Source of the DNA: Chania multitudinisentens RB-25
GTDB lineage: Bacteria > Pseudomonadota > Gammaproteobacteria > Enterobacterales > Enterobacteriaceae
Assembly: GCF_000520015.2 (NCBI RefSeq)
Contig: NZ_CP007044.2
Location: forward strand, 4,464,001 to 4,528,000
DNA length: 64,000 nucleotides
Reading direction: 5' to 3'
The position numbers and the translations under genes are program-made. Shown piece after piece: positions 1-8,266 of this stretch. Under the pieces are notes generated by a model. The model did not search any database. It was not told the DNA's origin and worked only from the letters and a program-made list of their open reading frames with translations. Numbering within the stretch: the first letter of the stretch is position 1; every line of letters starts with the position of its first letter.

Positions 1-138
1 CTCAGCAGTAAACAGAGCTAACCGGCTGATGATACCGACTCCAGAGTGATTTGAACACGGGGTAAATGCAGCGTATACTGTGCAAGTTAGATGTGGATTG
101 CTTCATTACGATCAGAGTCACAATTCGTAGTGGAAAAG

Positions 139-171
139 TAAAAAAACCGACCTCACCAGTCGGTTTTTTTA
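139..171. terminator. Bidirectional rho-independent terminator downstream of gsiD
   Basis: A 12-bp perfect stem (140-151 with 159-170) around a 7-nt loop, with an A-run on one side and a T-run on the other, so it can end transcription in both directions. It would end the gsiCD transcript on the minus strand. I see no gene in 1-138. Confidence 0.85.
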
Positions 172-245
172 CGCCTGCCATGCATTGCTTTCCTTAAATA
201 TTCCATTATATGCGAACGCTGCCAACGGCTCTTTGAGAACTACAG

Positions 246-1154
246 CTACCCCTTCAACTTAGGGTCCAATGCATCGCGCAGCCCATCACCCAACAGGTTG
301 AACGCCAGCACGGTCAGGAAAATCGCCAGGCTGGGGAAGATCGCCACATGGGGCGCAATCACCATATCGGCCCTGGCTTCATTGAGCATGGCTCCCCATT
401 CCGGCGTTGGTGGCTGTGCGCCCAAACCAAGAAACGACAGGCTGGCGGCGGTAATGATCGAAGTGCCGATACGCATGGTGAAATAGACCACAATGGAAGA
501 AATCGTTCCCGGCAAAATATGCCGGATGATGATAGTCCAATCAGAAGCACCAATGCTGCGCGCCGATTCAATGTATGTCAGGTGCTTGAGCACCAGCGTG
601 TTGCCGCGCACTAGGCGAGCAAAAGCCGGGATGCTGAAAATCGCTACCGCAACAATCACGTTAGCCATTCCGCTGCCCATAATCGCCACCACCCCGATCG
701 CCAGCAAAATGCCGGGGAAAGCAAACAATACATCGCTGATGCGCATTACGATGCGATCCCACCAGCCTTCATAGTAGCCCGCCAGCAAACCGAGCACCGT
801 GCCGATCCCGCCCCCCACCAGCACCGAAAAAACCCCGGCAGTCAGTGAAATGCGCGCCCCAACCAGAATGCGGCTGAAAATATCACGCCCCAGGGAATCC
901 ACGCCTAGCCAATGCACCAACGAGGGGCCTTCATTCAACCGATCATAATCGAAGTAATTTTCCGCATCATAGGGCACCAGATAAGGCGCCAGCAACGCCG
1001 CAGCCACTAACAGCAACACAAACAGCCCGGCGAGCATCGCCACCGGCTGCCGCCGGAAACGCCGCCAGAATTCGTGCCAAGGAGTACGCACCGCGTTAGG
1101 GTTCACCTGCGGCATCGCTTTTAAAGCAGCATTACGCCGCCAATACTTGATCAT
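246..1154 (-). CDS. gsiD: Glutathione ABC transporter permease GsiD
   Basis: One of two inner-membrane permeases of the glutathione importer GsiABCD (DppC/OppC family). The protein is about 302 aa, close to 303 in E. coli. It has an N-terminal cytoplasmic segment containing RTPWHEFWRRFRR, a first membrane helix, then the binding-protein-dependent permease domain with the EAA-type loop ESARSIGASDWTIIIRHILP. The reading frame is open to a GTG at 1163 directly after the gsiC stop, but the ATG at 1154 has an AGGTGG Shine-Dalgarno at good distance and gives the usual family length, so I use it. It follows gsiC within about 10 nt and is translationally close-coupled. The rest of the gsi operon lies 8.5 kb away. 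Identification is from recognised similarity to E. coli GsiD along the whole length. Confidence 0.95.
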   Translation of the reverse strand: MIKYWRRNAALKAMPQVNPNAVRTPWHEFWRRFRRQPVAMLAGLFVLLLVAAALLAPYLVPYDAENYFDYDRLNEGPSLVHWLGVDSLGRDIFSRILVGARISLTAGVFSVLVGGGIGTVLGLLAGYYEGWWDRIVMRISDVLFAFPGILLAIGVVAIMGSGMANVIVAVAIFSIPAFARLVRGNTLVLKHLTYIESARSIGASDWTIIIRHILPGTISSIVVYFTMRIGTSIITAASLSFLGLGAQPPTPEWGAMLNEARADMVIAPHVAIFPSLAIFLTVLAFNLLGDGLRDALDPKLKG

Positions 1155-1163
1155 GCGGCCCAC

Positions 1164-2084
1164 CTATTGGTAGCTAATGGATGGATTAATCGCCGCATAC
1201 AGCATATCCACCAACAAGTTAATCAGAATAAACTCCAGTGAAAACAGCAGCACTTCAGCCTGGATCACCGGGTAATCACGCATCTCTACCGAATCTACCA
1301 GTAAACGCCCTAACCCCGGCCAATTGAACACCTTTTCCACTACAATCGAGCCCCCTAGCAGAAAGCCAAACTGTAAGCCCATCATGGTCACCACCGGGAT
1401 CATCGCATTGCGCAGCCCGTGTTTAGCCACCACCAGAGACTCCCGTACCCCTTTGGCTCGTGCGGTACGCATATAATCTTCCTGCATCACCTCCACAAAC
1501 GAAGCACGGGTAAAACGCGCCATCACCGCGGCCACCGCCGCACCCAGCGTCACGGAAGGCAGAATATAATGCTGCCAGGTATCGGCCCCCACCGTGGGCA
1601 ACCAACCCAGGTTAACTGAAAAAACCTGCATCAATAGCATGCCCAGCGCAAAGGCCGGGAAGGAAATCCCTGAAATAGCCAGCGTCATCCCCAGCCGATC
1701 TGGCCAGCGGTTGCGCCACACGGCGGAAACCATGCCGATCATCATGCCAAACACCACCGCCCATACCATGCTGGTGAGGGTCAGCCAGAACGTTGGCATA
1801 AAACGTGAGGCGATCTCTGCGCTGACCGGGCGTTTGGAAACCATCGAAATACCGAAATCACCCCGCAGGATATTCACGAAGAAATGTGCAAACTGCTGTG
1901 GCAAGGGTTTATCCAGCCCCAGATCCTGGCGCACCAATTGCACTACCGCTTCGTCAGCCTCCGGCCCGGCCACCAACCGCGCCGGATCGCCTGGCAAAAG
2001 ATGGACGAACAGAAACACCAGCACAGCGACAATCAGCAGCGTCGGAATCAACCCCAGCAGACGTTTCAGAAAGTAATTAAGCAT
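1164..2084 (-). CDS. gsiC: Glutathione ABC transporter permease GsiC
   Basis: Second inner-membrane permease of the glutathione importer (DppB/OppB family), 306 aa, the same length as in E. coli. The N-terminus MLNYFLKRLLGLIPTLLI is a membrane helix, followed by the conserved HLLPGDPARL segment and, near the C-terminus, the EAA-type loop (YMRTARAKGV) and VFNWPGLGRLLVDSV. It is upstream of gsiD and should form a heterodimer with it. Unlike in E. coli, gsiB does not lie directly upstream: the sugar cassette ending at 2337 does. Expression therefore depends either on read-through from the LacI-type gene or on a promoter in the 252-bp gap. Confidence 0.95.
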   Translation of the reverse strand: MLNYFLKRLLGLIPTLLIVAVLVFLFVHLLPGDPARLVAGPEADEAVVQLVRQDLGLDKPLPQQFAHFFVNILRGDFGISMVSKRPVSAEIASRFMPTFWLTLTSMVWAVVFGMMIGMVSAVWRNRWPDRLGMTLAISGISFPAFALGMLLMQVFSVNLGWLPTVGADTWQHYILPSVTLGAAVAAVMARFTRASFVEVMQEDYMRTARAKGVRESLVVAKHGLRNAMIPVVTMMGLQFGFLLGGSIVVEKVFNWPGLGRLLVDSVEMRDYPVIQAEVLLFSLEFILINLLVDMLYAAINPSISYQ

Positions 2085-2144
2085 GACGTGCCATTTCCCT
2101 CAACCTAGCCCTCTCTCACAGAGCGGTCTGTTTTTCAGCTCATC

Positions 2145-2172
2145 ATCGTAAATCGGATTCAAGCGAAATCAA
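2145..2172 (-). promoter_or_regulatory. Possible promoter for gsiCD
   Basis: On the minus strand, TTGATT (2172-2167) and TACGAT (2150-2145) are separated by 16 bp, each matching four of six consensus positions. The 2085-2336 gap must supply expression of gsiCD if the LacI-type transcript does not read through. This is a weak sequence match only. Nothing else recognisable was seen in the gap. Confidence 0.25.
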
Positions 2173-2336
2173 CTCTCATTTGGAGCCATTGTAGGGGAGA
2201 ACATCAGAAAACCATACTCATGCCGTGGACTATTGCAAGCACAGCAGAGCGGTTACAGAGCATAACGTCAAGCCTAGCCGCGCCAAGGCAGCGAGCGGCA
2301 GTTTGAAAGGCAGCGTGTTGAACCTGGGGCCATAAA

Positions 2337-3341
2337 CTATCCCGCGACCAGTTTTCCTCTGACAATAACTTTCCCCGGTTTCACATCCTGATCTACCGCC
2401 CGACGAATAGCCAGCCCGACGGCCTGCCAGGCAATTTCATATAAATCATGGGAAATGTAGGGGAAGTTAAAGCCATAAATCGAGGCATACGACACTTCAT
2501 CAATACTGAACAGCGAGACATCTTTCATCAACAGTAACCCGTGATCCATGCAGGCTTTGATAATACCCAATGAAATCTGATTGTTACAGCCCACAAAATA
2601 ATCAGGAGCCTGATGGTGGTTGAGATAATCGCTTGTCACCTGCAAGGCAGCATCCATATAGAAATCCGCCTGAATAATCTCCAGGCTCGCCACCTTGCCC
2701 TGTAACGCGGCAACCAGCCCGGTAATCCGTTCTTTGGCCACGTTAGAATCATCAGGCCCGGAAACTACCACCACCTTTTGGCAATGCTGTTCTAACAGAT
2801 AACGGCCAGCCTGCAAGCCACAGTCAAGATTGTCGATATAAACGCCACTGCAATCTGCCCCCACCAGTTCCCGATCAACCAAAATCACCGGAATACCCAG
2901 TTTTTCCAAATTTTTCAGATAACCGGGCAGATAGTTACGGTCTGAAGAAAGCACCGATAAAATGATGGCGTCTACATTGTAGCCAATCAGCTTATCGATG
3001 ATGCGATCCTCATTCACCTGCGACTCATAAGAATCAAAAACCAGCGTGTCATAGCCCGCTTTTTGTGCTTCGAGCGTCATCAACTTGGTGAGCGCCCCAA
3101 AAAACGGATTCGCCATATCAGGGTTGACAATACCAATGGTTTTGCTCGTCTTAGCCCGGAGGTTACGTGCCGCAGTGTTCATCACGTAGCCGATACTTTC
3201 CGCCGTGCTGAGTATCCGCCGGAGCGTATCAGGGTGCACTTTATCGGGCTGAGAGAAAGCACGGGATACGGTAATTTTGCTGACATTTGCAAGCGCCGCG
3301 ACGCTCTCAAGCGTCGCTTTCTGTGATCGTTCAGCCGCCAA
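2337..3341 (-). CDS. LacI-family transcriptional regulator of the pentose/pentitol cassette
   Basis: A 334-aa regulator with an N-terminal LacI helix-turn-helix (TLESVAALANVSKITVSRAFS, about residues 10-30), a hinge region (AARNLRA) and a periplasmic-binding-protein-like ligand domain beginning SKTIGIVNPDMANPFFG. Family members repress catabolic operons and release DNA on binding a sugar or sugar phosphate. The only start that fits the family N-terminus is TTG at 3341, with CAGGAG about 5 nt upstream; there is no ATG nearby. It faces away from the dehydrogenase operon and is followed at a distance by gsiC. Its likely targets are the two CG-centred palindromes at 3994-4011 and 4153-4170. The inducer is not visible from sequence; D-lyxose, xylitol or D-xylulose are guesses from the neighbours. 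Confidence 0.9.
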   Translation of the reverse strand: MAAERSQKATLESVAALANVSKITVSRAFSQPDKVHPDTLRRILSTAESIGYVMNTAARNLRAKTSKTIGIVNPDMANPFFGALTKLMTLEAQKAGYDTLVFDSYESQVNEDRIIDKLIGYNVDAIILSVLSSDRNYLPGYLKNLEKLGIPVILVDRELVGADCSGVYIDNLDCGLQAGRYLLEQHCQKVVVVSGPDDSNVAKERITGLVAALQGKVASLEIIQADFYMDAALQVTSDYLNHHQAPDYFVGCNNQISLGIIKACMDHGLLLMKDVSLFSIDEVSYASIYGFNFPYISHDLYEIAWQAVGLAIRRAVDQDVKPGKVIVRGKLVAG

Positions 3342-3435
3342 GTTTTACTCCTGATTGGAACATATCATTTTGTATCATAAAAGAATCATTAAAGATTACC
3401 ACTATTAATATAAATGCTCTAATCTTAATACGTTA

Positions 3436-3978
3436 TCAACCCACACGTTTGATACTGGGATCGGTAAAGATATCTAGATCATCACGGCTTTCTGAGGAGA
3501 ACTCAGAAACCACCGCTCCCCGTTGCCCCGCCTGGAACCAGTGTCGTGTATTAGGTTTGATGGTGTATTGCTCACCGGCACGCAATAAAATATAACGCTG
3601 GCAGGTATACCATTGCTCAAAACCAGTTGGCGGTTGGCACACCGGCTCCCCCTGGGCGGTATTCAATGTCAGTTCCTCGTCATCAACAAACAGGTACACC
3701 TCTCCCCAACGGCAGCGAAACGTCTCTTGTTTGCCCGGTGTGTTATTAAAAGGTGGGTGGAGGTGCTCCGGGCAGGTCTGGCGCGGGAACAGCACCAACT
3801 CTTTGGCGCAATAGCGCGGCGTGTTGATATAAGTCAGCAACTGGAGCCCTGAACTTGGGTAATCGGGCAAACCGAAATCCACCACCTCAATCGCTTGTTT
3901 TTCCCTGTCAGTCACCTGTATTCCGCAGCGTTCGAGAAACATGGCTGTCTGTTCCTGCGCATCTTGTCGTTTCTGCAT
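3436..3978 (-). CDS. D-lyxose ketol-isomerase, YdaE-type cupin
   Basis: A 180-aa single-domain cupin closely resembling Bacillus YdaE, an enzyme shown to interconvert D-lyxose and D-xylulose. Likely metal ligands are H72, H74, E85 and H146: the block around CPEHLHPP (70-76) and GKQETFRCRWGEVYLF (82-97), then NTRHWFQAG (143-151). The frame is open to 4026, but the ATG at 3978 has a GGAGGAG Shine-Dalgarno and removes 16 unconserved residues. It is transcribed in the same direction as the LacI gene and divergent from the dehydrogenase/kinase/ABC operon. Its product D-xylulose is the substrate of the xylulokinase across the promoter region, which supports the assignment. Activity on mannose/fructose, known as a side activity of some lyxose isomerases, cannot be excluded. 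Confidence 0.8.
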   Translation of the reverse strand: MQKRQDAQEQTAMFLERCGIQVTDREKQAIEVVDFGLPDYPSSGLQLLTYINTPRYCAKELVLFPRQTCPEHLHPPFNNTPGKQETFRCRWGEVYLFVDDEELTLNTAQGEPVCQPPTGFEQWYTCQRYILLRAGEQYTIKPNTRHWFQAGQRGAVVSEFSSESRDDLDIFTDPSIKRVG

Positions 3979-3993
3979 AACTCCTCCAATAAC

Positions 3994-4011
3994 AATGAAA
4001 TCGTTATCATT
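3994..4011. promoter_or_regulatory. Candidate LacI-family operator 1
   Basis: AATGAAATCGTTATCATT is an imperfect palindrome centred on CG, as in LacI/GalR-family operators. It lies 16 bp upstream of the lyxose isomerase start and is identical at 14 of 18 positions to the palindrome at 4153-4170. Binding is inferred from the form and position of the site. Confidence 0.45.
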
Positions 4012-4152
4012 ATAAGTAGCATGCAAGGTGGCTTAATGTGATCTTTATAGCCATTTACACCGATTAAATAAAAAATAATTAACATCAATTTAAAAATTGC
4101 AACCAAAATCACATATTAAATGCCACTAAATGCTTACTATCCTGTTCATTGC

Positions 4153-4170
4153 AATGTTATCGATACCATT
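4153..4170. promoter_or_regulatory. Candidate LacI-family operator 2
   Basis: AATGTTATCGATACCATT is a near-perfect palindrome with the central ATCGAT expected of a LacI-type operator. It ends 22 bp before the dehydrogenase ATG (4193), where a bound repressor would block initiation or early elongation. Together with 3994-4011 it brackets the divergent intergenic region. Confidence 0.5.
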
Positions 4171-4192
4171 TATGACACCAAAGGATGAACAA

Positions 4193-5227
4193 ATGAAAGC
4201 ATTGGTTCTAGAAGAGAAAGGCAAAATCGCCATTCAGGATTGTCAGTTTGATGAAACGCTTGGCGATGACGATGTACATATCAAGATTCATTCTGTCGGT
4301 ATCTGCGGCAGTGATGTGCACTACTATCAGCATGGCCGGATCGGGCCTTTCGTGGTCAATGCGCCAATGGTGCTCGGCCATGAATCCGCTGGCGTCGTGC
4401 TGGCTGTCGGAAAAAATGTCCGCCATCTGCAACCTGGCGATCGTGTGTGTATGGAGCCAGGCATCCCCGATCCTCAGTCACCTCAATCCCGCGCAGGTCT
4501 TTACAACCTGGACCCGGCCGTCCGCTTTTGGGCTACCCCACCGATCCACGGTTGTTTGCGGGAAAGCGTTATTCACCCGGCGGCCTTTACCTTCAAGCTG
4601 CCTGACAACGTCAGCTTTGCCGAAGGTGCCATGGTTGAACCACTGGCGATTGGTATGCATGCCGCGACTAAAGCCTCGATCAAACCGGGTGATATCGCGC
4701 TGGTCATCGGTGCAGGCCCAATCGGCGTGGTTACCGCTCTGGCGGCGCTGGCTGGCGGCTGTTCCGAAGTGATCATTTGCGATCTGTTTGATGAGAAGCT
4801 GGCAGTCGCGGCGAATTATGATGGCCTGCACGCGGTCAACCTTAAAACCGGCAACCTGGCGCAAAAGGTCGCCGAGTTAACCAGCGGCAACGGCGTCGAT
4901 ATCGTTTTTGAATGCAGTGGTGCAAAAGCCGCCATCGCCACGCTGACCGAACACGCCGCACCTGGCGCAACCGCAGTGCTGGTCGGTATGCCGATCGACG
5001 CCGCGCCGCTGGATATCGTTGCCTCGCAGGCGAAAGAGATCACCTTCAAGACCATTTTCCGCTACGCCAATATGTATCCGCGCACGCTGCGCCTGCTCAG
5101 CAGCGGCAAGCTGCGCGTTCAGCCACTGATTAGCCAAACCTACAAATTTGCCGACAGCGTGGCCGCCTTCGAGCGCGCCGCCGCCGGGCACGCTGCTGAT
5201 ATCAAAATTATGCTGGAGATGGAGTAG
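4193..5227 (+). CDS. Zinc-dependent polyol dehydrogenase, xylitol dehydrogenase type
   Basis: A 344-aa medium-chain dehydrogenase of the sorbitol/xylitol dehydrogenase family, expected to oxidise xylitol to D-xylulose with NAD+. Catalytic zinc ligands are visible as C38 (GICGSDVHYY), H63 and E64 (LGHESAGV); the Rossmann motif is VIGAGPIGVVTALAALAGG. The lobe that carries four cysteines in many relatives has none here, as in sorbitol dehydrogenases without structural zinc. It strongly resembles the Morganella xylitol dehydrogenase as I remember it. The frame is open to 4130, but the ATG at 4193 has AAGGA 7 nt upstream and matches the family start. It is the first gene of a tight operon with xylulokinase and an ABC importer. 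Sorbitol, D-arabinitol or L-iditol are alternative substrates. Confidence 0.82.
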   Translation: MKALVLEEKGKIAIQDCQFDETLGDDDVHIKIHSVGICGSDVHYYQHGRIGPFVVNAPMVLGHESAGVVLAVGKNVRHLQPGDRVCMEPGIPDPQSPQSRAGLYNLDPAVRFWATPPIHGCLRESVIHPAAFTFKLPDNVSFAEGAMVEPLAIGMHAATKASIKPGDIALVIGAGPIGVVTALAALAGGCSEVIICDLFDEKLAVAANYDGLHAVNLKTGNLAQKVAELTSGNGVDIVFECSGAKAAIATLTEHAAPGATAVLVGMPIDAAPLDIVASQAKEITFKTIFRYANMYPRTLRLLSSGKLRVQPLISQTYKFADSVAAFERAAAGHAADIKIMLEME

Positions 5228-5231
5228 CCCT

Positions 5232-6749
5232 ATGACGCTCTATGCTGGTATAGACTGCGGTACACAAGGCACGAAGGTGGTGATTGTCGACAGCGAACAG
5301 GGCGTGATCCTCGGTGAGGGCAGCGCCCCTCACCGCCTTATCAGCGACTCCAACGGCCGCCGCGAGCAGGAGGCCAATTGGTGGATAGAGGCACTGATCA
5401 GCGCTTTTCAGCAAGCGGTTGCTCAGGCAGGCGTCGATGCTCATACCATTAAAGCATTGGGCGTCTCCGGCCAGCAGCATGGATTCGTGCCGCTGGATGA
5501 GCAAGGTAACGTGCTGCACAGCGTGAAGCTCTGGTGCGATACCGAAACGGCAGCAGAAAACGCACAGCTGTTGCAGCAACTCGGCGGGGTTCAAGGCTCG
5601 CTAGAGAAGCTGGGCCTGCTGGTGGCAACCGGCTACACCGCGTCGAAAATCCTCTGGTTCAAAACGCATCACCCGGAACGTTGGGCACGTTTGCACACCG
5701 TACTGCTGCCTCACGATTACCTGAATTACTGGTTGACCGGTGAGCGCGTCGCCGAGTATGGCGATGCCTCCGGCAGCGGGTTGCTCAATGTACGCACCCG
5801 CCAGTGGGATCAACACACCGTTGAGTTGATCGATAACAGTGGGCGGTTGTGGAATGCACTGCCGCCGCTCAAAAGCGCGGAAAGCTGTATTGGCACATTG
5901 CGCCCTGAAGCGGCGGCAAAACTGGGCCTCAGCCCTGCCACCCGCGTCTCTACCGGCGGCGGCGATAACATGATGGCGGCCATCGGCTCCGGCAATATCG
6001 CCTCTGGTACCGTCACCATGAGCTTGGGCACCTCCGGCACGCTGTTCGCCTGGTCCGCTGAGCCAGTTTCTGCAACATCTGAAATGATCGCCGGGTTCTG
6101 CTCCAGCAATAACGGCTGGCTACCGCTGATTTGCACCATGAATGTCACCTCAGCCACCACTTCAATACAAACCTTGCTGGATGAGGATATAAGCGGATTT
6201 AACGCGCTGCTGGGGCAGGCAGCGCCCGGTGCTGGCGGCATGGAAATGCTGCCCTTCTTCAACGGCGAACGCGTTCCTCAGTTGCCGCACGCCCGCGCCA
6301 GCCTGCATAACCTCGATAGCGACAACTTTACCCGTGCCAACCTGTGCATGGCGGTCGTGGAAAGTGCCACCTATGGGCTGCGCTACGGCATCGAACTGTT
6401 CCGCCGCCAGGGTATCGAAGCGCGCGAGATCCGCCTGACCGGCGGCGGTGCCCGCAGTGCGCGTTGGCGGCAGATTGTTGCCGATGTGATGGGATGCCCG
6501 GTCGTGTGCCTGAACGTGAAAGAAACCGCCGCCCTGGGTGGCGCAATTCAGGCCATGTGGGCAACCGCGCTGGCGGAAACCCCCCATCAGGATGCCAGCG
6601 CGTTGTTGGCCCAACTGTGCCAACGCTTTGTTTCATTGGATGCTTCTACCCGTACACAGCCTGATGCTGCCCGTCAGGTGCAGTACAACGCGCTTTATCA
6701 ACGGTATCTGCAACGCCTGCAACAGACTTATCCGGAGGTACAACTGTGA
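5232..6749 (+). CDS. xylB: Xylulokinase
   Basis: A 505-aa FGGY-family carbohydrate kinase; E. coli XylB is about 484 aa. The N-terminus MTLYAGIDCGTQGTKVVIVD carries the first phosphate-binding loop, followed by GVSGQQHGFV, typical of xylulokinases, and the C-terminal ATP-binding stretch RLTGGGARSARWRQIVADVMG. It should phosphorylate D-xylulose to D-xylulose 5-phosphate for the pentose phosphate pathway. The start at 5232 follows the dehydrogenase stop by 4 nt, with GGAG overlapping that stop. It joins the two D-xylulose-producing enzymes of the cassette to central metabolism, but there is no xylose isomerase in the cassette, so it is unlikely to be the housekeeping xylose-operon kinase. Confidence 0.88.
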   Translation: MTLYAGIDCGTQGTKVVIVDSEQGVILGEGSAPHRLISDSNGRREQEANWWIEALISAFQQAVAQAGVDAHTIKALGVSGQQHGFVPLDEQGNVLHSVKLWCDTETAAENAQLLQQLGGVQGSLEKLGLLVATGYTASKILWFKTHHPERWARLHTVLLPHDYLNYWLTGERVAEYGDASGSGLLNVRTRQWDQHTVELIDNSGRLWNALPPLKSAESCIGTLRPEAAAKLGLSPATRVSTGGGDNMMAAIGSGNIASGTVTMSLGTSGTLFAWSAEPVSATSEMIAGFCSSNNGWLPLICTMNVTSATTSIQTLLDEDISGFNALLGQAAPGAGGMEMLPFFNGERVPQLPHARASLHNLDSDNFTRANLCMAVVESATYGLRYGIELFRRQGIEAREIRLTGGGARSARWRQIVADVMGCPVVCLNVKETAALGGAIQAMWATALAETPHQDASALLAQLCQRFVSLDASTRTQPDAARQVQYNALYQRYLQRLQQTYPEVQL

Positions 6750-8251
6750 CTCGCGATCCGCATACACAACAGCCTGCCTATCTGCTGGAAGTCACCGGGG
6801 TCAAAAAAGCGTTCGGCCCGGTCGTTGCATTGAAGAACGCCGAGTTCTGCCTGCGCCGCGGCTCGATCCACGCTTTGTGCGGTGGTAACGGCGCGGGTAA
6901 ATCGACATTTCTCAGCATCCTGATGGGCTTTATTCAACCCGACGGCGGCGACATTTTTATCAACGGCGAACGCTGCGAATTTCACCACCCGCGTGATGCA
7001 TTGAATGCCGGAGTGGCGATTGTGCAGCAGGAGTTGAGCGCGATCCCGGATCTGACGGTGGCAGAGAACATCTGGCTTGGCCGCGAACCCAAACGCTTTG
7101 GCTTTGTTGACTTTGCCACACTGAATCAGCGCACCACTGCCCTGCTCAACGAGCTCGAATTCCATATCGACGCTACGGAGAAAATGCGCAACCTGAGCGT
7201 TGCCGAACAGCAACTGGTGGAGATCGCCAAAGCGCTGTCGCACGCCAATGCCGACATCATCATTATGGATGAACCCACATCAGCGATTGGCGAAGAAGAT
7301 GCGCAGAAGATCTTCCAGACCATTACGCGCCTGGCGGCCAAGGGCAAAGGGATCATCTATGTCTCACACCGCCTGTCAGAGATTTTCCAGATTGCCGACA
7401 GCTACACCATCTTCCGCGATGGCGCGTACATCCACGAAGGTTACATCGCGGATATCACCCGTGAACAGTTGATTGAGCACATCATTGGCGGCGAGTACGA
7501 CAGCGAGTTTGCCAAGTTCAATCAGCCTGGCGAAGACGTGATGATGGAAGTGAAAAACCTGAAATGGCGCAACAAGATCAAAGATATCAGCCTACAGCTC
7601 AAGCGCGGCGAGATCCTTGGCATCTATGGCCTGGTCGGTTCCGGACGCAGCGAGTTTCTCGATCTGGTTTTCGGCATTCAGCATGCCGATAGCGGCACCA
7701 TCCAGCTGGGAGATAAGACGCTTGGCCGCCATTCCCCCAAAGAGGCGATCGGCTGCGGCATCGCCTATGTCACCGAGGATCGCAAAGATACCGGTCTGGT
7801 GCTGTGCCGCTCGGTCAGCGAAAACATCAACCTCTCTTCGCTCACGGATATCAGCCGTGCCGGTTTTATCAATGAAAAGCAGGAGCAGGCACGCACCCAA
7901 GAGATGATTGAGCGCTTCAACGTGAAAACTCACGACGGTGAACAGCCCGTCGGCCATCTCAGCGGCGGGAACCAGCAAAAAGTGGTGCTGGGGCGCTGGG
8001 CACTGCTCGACCCTGAGGTTCTGTTGCTGGACGAGCCAACGCGCGGTATCGACGTGGGAGCAAAGAAAGAGATCTACCGTTTTATGTCGGAATTCGCCCT
8101 GAAAAATAAGGGGATCATCATGGTTTCATCCGAGCTGTCGGAAATTATTGGCATGAGCGATCGCATTCTGGTGTTTCGCGACGGTCAGCTAGCCGGAGAG
8201 CTGGCGGCAGCCAACGCGACCCAGACTGAACTGATGAAACTCGCGGTTTAA
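6746..8251 (+). CDS. Sugar ABC importer ATP-binding protein (two ABC domains)
   Basis: A 501-aa RbsA/XylG/MglA-type ATPase with two nucleotide-binding domains. Domain 1 has Walker A GGNGAGKST, a degenerate signature LSVAEQQLVEIAKAL and Walker B IIIMDEPTS; domain 2 has the usual degenerate P-loop GSGRSEF, signature LSGGNQQKVVLGRW and LLLDEPTRG. It energises the sugar uptake system formed with the next two genes. The start is GTG at 6746 overlapping the xylulokinase stop (GTGA), with GGAGG 7 nt upstream, so translation is coupled. Confidence 0.92.
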   Translation: MTRDPHTQQPAYLLEVTGVKKAFGPVVALKNAEFCLRRGSIHALCGGNGAGKSTFLSILMGFIQPDGGDIFINGERCEFHHPRDALNAGVAIVQQELSAIPDLTVAENIWLGREPKRFGFVDFATLNQRTTALLNELEFHIDATEKMRNLSVAEQQLVEIAKALSHANADIIIMDEPTSAIGEEDAQKIFQTITRLAAKGKGIIYVSHRLSEIFQIADSYTIFRDGAYIHEGYIADITREQLIEHIIGGEYDSEFAKFNQPGEDVMMEVKNLKWRNKIKDISLQLKRGEILGIYGLVGSGRSEFLDLVFGIQHADSGTIQLGDKTLGRHSPKEAIGCGIAYVTEDRKDTGLVLCRSVSENINLSSLTDISRAGFINEKQEQARTQEMIERFNVKTHDGEQPVGHLSGGNQQKVVLGRWALLDPEVLLLDEPTRGIDVGAKKEIYRFMSEFALKNKGIIMVSSELSEIIGMSDRILVFRDGQLAGELAAANATQTELMKLAV

Positions 8252-8266
8252 CAGAGAGATAATAAC

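Noticed and set aside
1594..2076. Long ORF on the strand opposite gsiC (160 codons)
   Set aside because: It mirrors the codon structure of gsiC, has no ribosome-binding site, and its translation resembles no protein family.
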